Below, one piece after another: positions 62,195 to 64,000 of a stretch of 64,000 nucleotides of DNA. The translations under genes and the position numbers were made by a program. The stretch is from the NCBI RefSeq assembly GCF_003053845.1, contig NZ_QAYG01000001.1, forward strand, positions 1,618,078-1,682,077. Reading direction: 5' to 3'. A model generated the notes under the pieces. That model had not been told where the DNA came from and ran no database searches. It worked only from the letters and a program-made list of their open reading frames with translations. The stretch comes from Breoghania corrubedonensis. Lineage in GTDB: Bacteria; Pseudomonadota; Alphaproteobacteria; Rhizobiales; Stappiaceae. How positions within the stretch are numbered: position 1 is the first letter of the stretch; every line of letters starts with the position of its first letter.

Positions 62195-64000
62195 TTGTCA
62201 GACCATCGTGACCCCCCGGGGCGTGTTTCCTCCGGGAGCGACCCCGCCGGACGTGATCCGAAAGCCGTGTTCGAGCGCAGGCTGGAGCGGGCGCTGGCGC
62301 TCGCGCGTGCCGGGCTCTTCTGGGAGCGGCTGTGGCCGGTCCTCTATCGTGTTCTGATCGTCGGCGGTCTCTTTCTCGCTCTCTCCTGGCTTGGTTTCTG
62401 GTGGATCCTGCCCGTCTGGCTGCGCTGGGTCGGTCTTGCGGTCTTTGCGGGCGCGATCACCTTCGCGGCCCGGCCGGCTCTGAAACTTGGCTGGCCGACA
62501 CGCGCGCAAGGCCTGGCGCGGCTGGAAGAAGCCGGCCACTATTCCCACCATCCGCTGGCCACTCTGGAAGACCGGCTCGCCACGGACGAGAGCGACCCGA
62601 CGGTGCGCGCCCTGTGGCAGGCGCATCGGGACCGCGCCCTGAAGGCGCTTGGCGCGCTGAAAGCCGGCTGGCCGCATCCGCAAGCCTTCCGGCGCGATCC
62701 CTGGGGGGCGCGCGTCATCGTCGCCATGCTGCTGGTCGTCGGGTTCGCCGTCTCAACGGGCGATCGCGGTGCGCGCACGATTTCCGCCTTTACCGGAAGC
62801 GAGGCCCCGGAGGCGCGCATCGGGCGTATCGACGCCTGGGTGACGCCGCCCGCTTATACCCGCCGCCCGCCGATCTTTCTCACCGGCGACATGGGGCCGG
62901 CGCGCGATCCCCAGGCCGTGGTCACCGTTCCCGAGGGCAGCGTCGTCATCGTGCGGGCGCAGGGCGACAGCCGCGATCTCAAAGTGACATTCGTGACCGG
63001 GATATCCGGGGCTGGGACATCCGCGACCGGCCAGACAGAGAGCGATGTCGCGCCGGAGACCCCGCGCGATCCCAATGCCGCCAGCGATGCGCCGCTCGAG
63101 CATCGCGTCACGCTCGCCGCGAACGGCGCGGTCGAGGTCCGGCGTGGCGGCGCGACGGTCGATCTCTGGCGCTTTGCCGTGGAGCCGGACGAAAACCCGG
63201 TCATCAGTTTCCTCGGGGAACCGGAAGGTCAGCTCAGCGGCACGCTCAAGCTCGCCTACGAGGTTTCCGACGATTTCGGCGTCGTCTCGGCGCGCGCCGT
63301 GATCGAACCGACCGCGGATGCGACGACCATCGCCGGGGCGACGGGCGAGCCGCATCCGCTTTACGAGGCGCCGGCCTTTCCGTTGTCGCTGCCGCATCGC
63401 CGCGCGCGCGAAGGCAAGGGCGAGACCTTCAAGGACCTGACCGCCCACCCCTGGGCCGGGTCGAAGGTCAAGCTGACGCTTGTCGCGACCGACGAGGCCG
63501 GTCAGGAGGGGCGGTCGCAGACGAAGCTCATCACCCTGCCGGAGCGGCGGTTCACGAAGCCGCTGGCGCGCGCCATTGTCGAACAGCGCCGCAACCTCGC
63601 GCTCGACGCCAACCTGCAGCCGCAGGTCGTCGACGCGATGGACATGCTGATGCTGGCGCCCGACGAGTTCATGGACAACCCGAAGAATTTCCTCGGCATG
63701 AAGTTTGTCTATGCCCGGCTCAACGAGGCGTCGGGCGACGATGAGCTGCGCGAGGTCGCGGACCTTATGTGGGAGCTGGCGCTCTCCATCGAGGATGGGG
63801 ACCTGTCGGTCGCCGAACGCGAGCTGCGTCAGGCGCAGGAGCGCTTGCGCGATGCGCTGGAACGCGGCGCCTCCGACGAGGAGATCGCCAAGCTCACGCA
63901 GGAGCTGCGTGAGGCGTTGCAGCGCTACATGCAGGCGTTGGCCGAGCAGCTCAAGAACAATCCGCAGGCGATGCAGCCGATGGATCCCAATTCCCAGATG
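62195..64000 (+). CDS. DUF4175/TIGR02302 family membrane protein (partial at window end)
   Basis: The frame is open from TTG 62195 to the window edge (602 codons) and has no stop. GGGGAG ends 7 bases before TTG 62195. Residues ~25-50 (VFERRLERALALARAGLFWERLW) and two early membrane helices (VLYRVLIVGGLFLALSWLGFWWILPVW and GARVIVAMLLVVGF) fit the family, followed by HPLATLEDRLA, periplasmic beta-rich repeats, and a Glu/Gln-rich helical region near the end (SVAERELRQAQERLRDALE). Alphaproteobacterial members run to about 850 residues. Function unknown; regularly follows lysA. Confidence 0.85.
   Translation, partial: MSDHRDPPGRVSSGSDPAGRDPKAVFERRLERALALARAGLFWERLWPVLYRVLIVGGLFLALSWLGFWWILPVWLRWVGLAVFAGAITFAARPALKLGWPTRAQGLARLEEAGHYSHHPLATLEDRLATDESDPTVRALWQAHRDRALKALGALKAGWPHPQAFRRDPWGARVIVAMLLVVGFAVSTGDRGARTISAFTGSEAPEARIGRIDAWVTPPAYTRRPPIFLTGDMGPARDPQAVVTVPEGSVVIVRAQGDSRDLKVTFVTGISGAGTSATGQTESDVAPETPRDPNAASDAPLEHRVTLAANGAVEVRRGGATVDLWRFAVEPDENPVISFLGEPEGQLSGTLKLAYEVSDDFGVVSARAVIEPTADATTIAGATGEPHPLYEAPAFPLSLPHRRAREGKGETFKDLTAHPWAGSKVKLTLVATDEAGQEGRSQTKLITLPERRFTKPLARAIVEQRRNLALDANLQPQVVDAMDMLMLAPDEFMDNPKNFLGMKFVYARLNEASGDDELREVADLMWELALSIEDGDLSVAERELRQAQERLRDALERGASDEEIAKLTQELREALQRYMQALAEQLKNNPQAMQPMDPNSQM

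Noticed and set aside
62332-63744. 470-codon frame near the window end
   Set aside because: Its translation is Arg-rich and lacks family features; the DUF4175 frame over the same bases starts with proper membrane helices and is open to the window edge.

Overview
The window looks like GC-rich chromosomal DNA of an alphaproteobacterium, most likely Hyphomicrobiales (Rhizobiales). The evidence is a general amino-acid ABC transporter of the Rhizobium AapJQMP type, an arsR-arsC-acr3 operon, a tlpA/argH/lipoprotein/lysA/DUF4175 (TIGR02302) block and a YggT-DUF167-FolD block. A Stappiaceae-like marine or soil member is a guess only. Most of the window is nutrient acquisition: four multi-gene ABC transporter operons plus several secondary transporters, each next to its own regulator.

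Layout. 1-2.5 kb: end of an aminotransferase, a YeiH-type exporter and its divergent LysR regulator. 2.5-8.4 kb: a branched-chain-type (Liv) ABC operon ending in an alpha/beta hydrolase and interrupted by a large imperfect palindrome. 8.8-12.1 kb: a single 1111-residue protein fusing an ammonium transporter to PAS, GGDEF and EAL domains. 12.5-14.1 kb: a bile-acid-symporter-family carrier and thioredoxin 2. 14.2-20.2 kb: a gntR-aapJQMP-threonine aldolase operon with a perfect GntR-type operator. 20.5-31.6 kb: acetate and acetoacetate metabolism (pta, ackA, thiolase, atoE, atoA, atoD) next to a divergent AtoS/AtoC two-component pair, with a candidate sigma-54 promoter and enhancer-like dyads between them. 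31.6-33.6 kb: arsenic resistance. 33.6-40.3 kb: a ferric/sugar-phosphate-type ABC transporter with an MBL-fold hydrolase, a dual-specificity phosphatase and a LacI regulator. 40.6-48.9 kb: an XRE-cupin regulator divergent from a second Liv operon that carries an M20 peptidase and an amidase.

49.05-54.99 kb is a roughly 5.9 kb genomic island inserted in the 3' end of a tRNA-Ala(CGC) gene. It is bounded by 20-bp direct repeats and carries a tyrosine integrase, a secreted ClpP-like/SH3 protein, a broken BRO-type antirepressor, a serine recombinase with nested inverted repeats upstream, and an AT-rich gene of unknown function.

55-64 kb returns to core genome: YggT, DUF167, folD, two small proteins, tlpA, argH, a small lipoprotein, lysA and the start of a DUF4175 protein that runs off the window.

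The parts connect logically. Acetoacetate enters by AtoE, is activated by AtoDA, cleaved by thiolase to acetyl-CoA, and can leave as acetate with ATP gain through Pta-AckA, all on one strand. The most unusual items are the ammonium-transporter/c-di-GMP fusion, the LacI-phosphatase-MBL-ABC operon and the uncharacterised island cargo.
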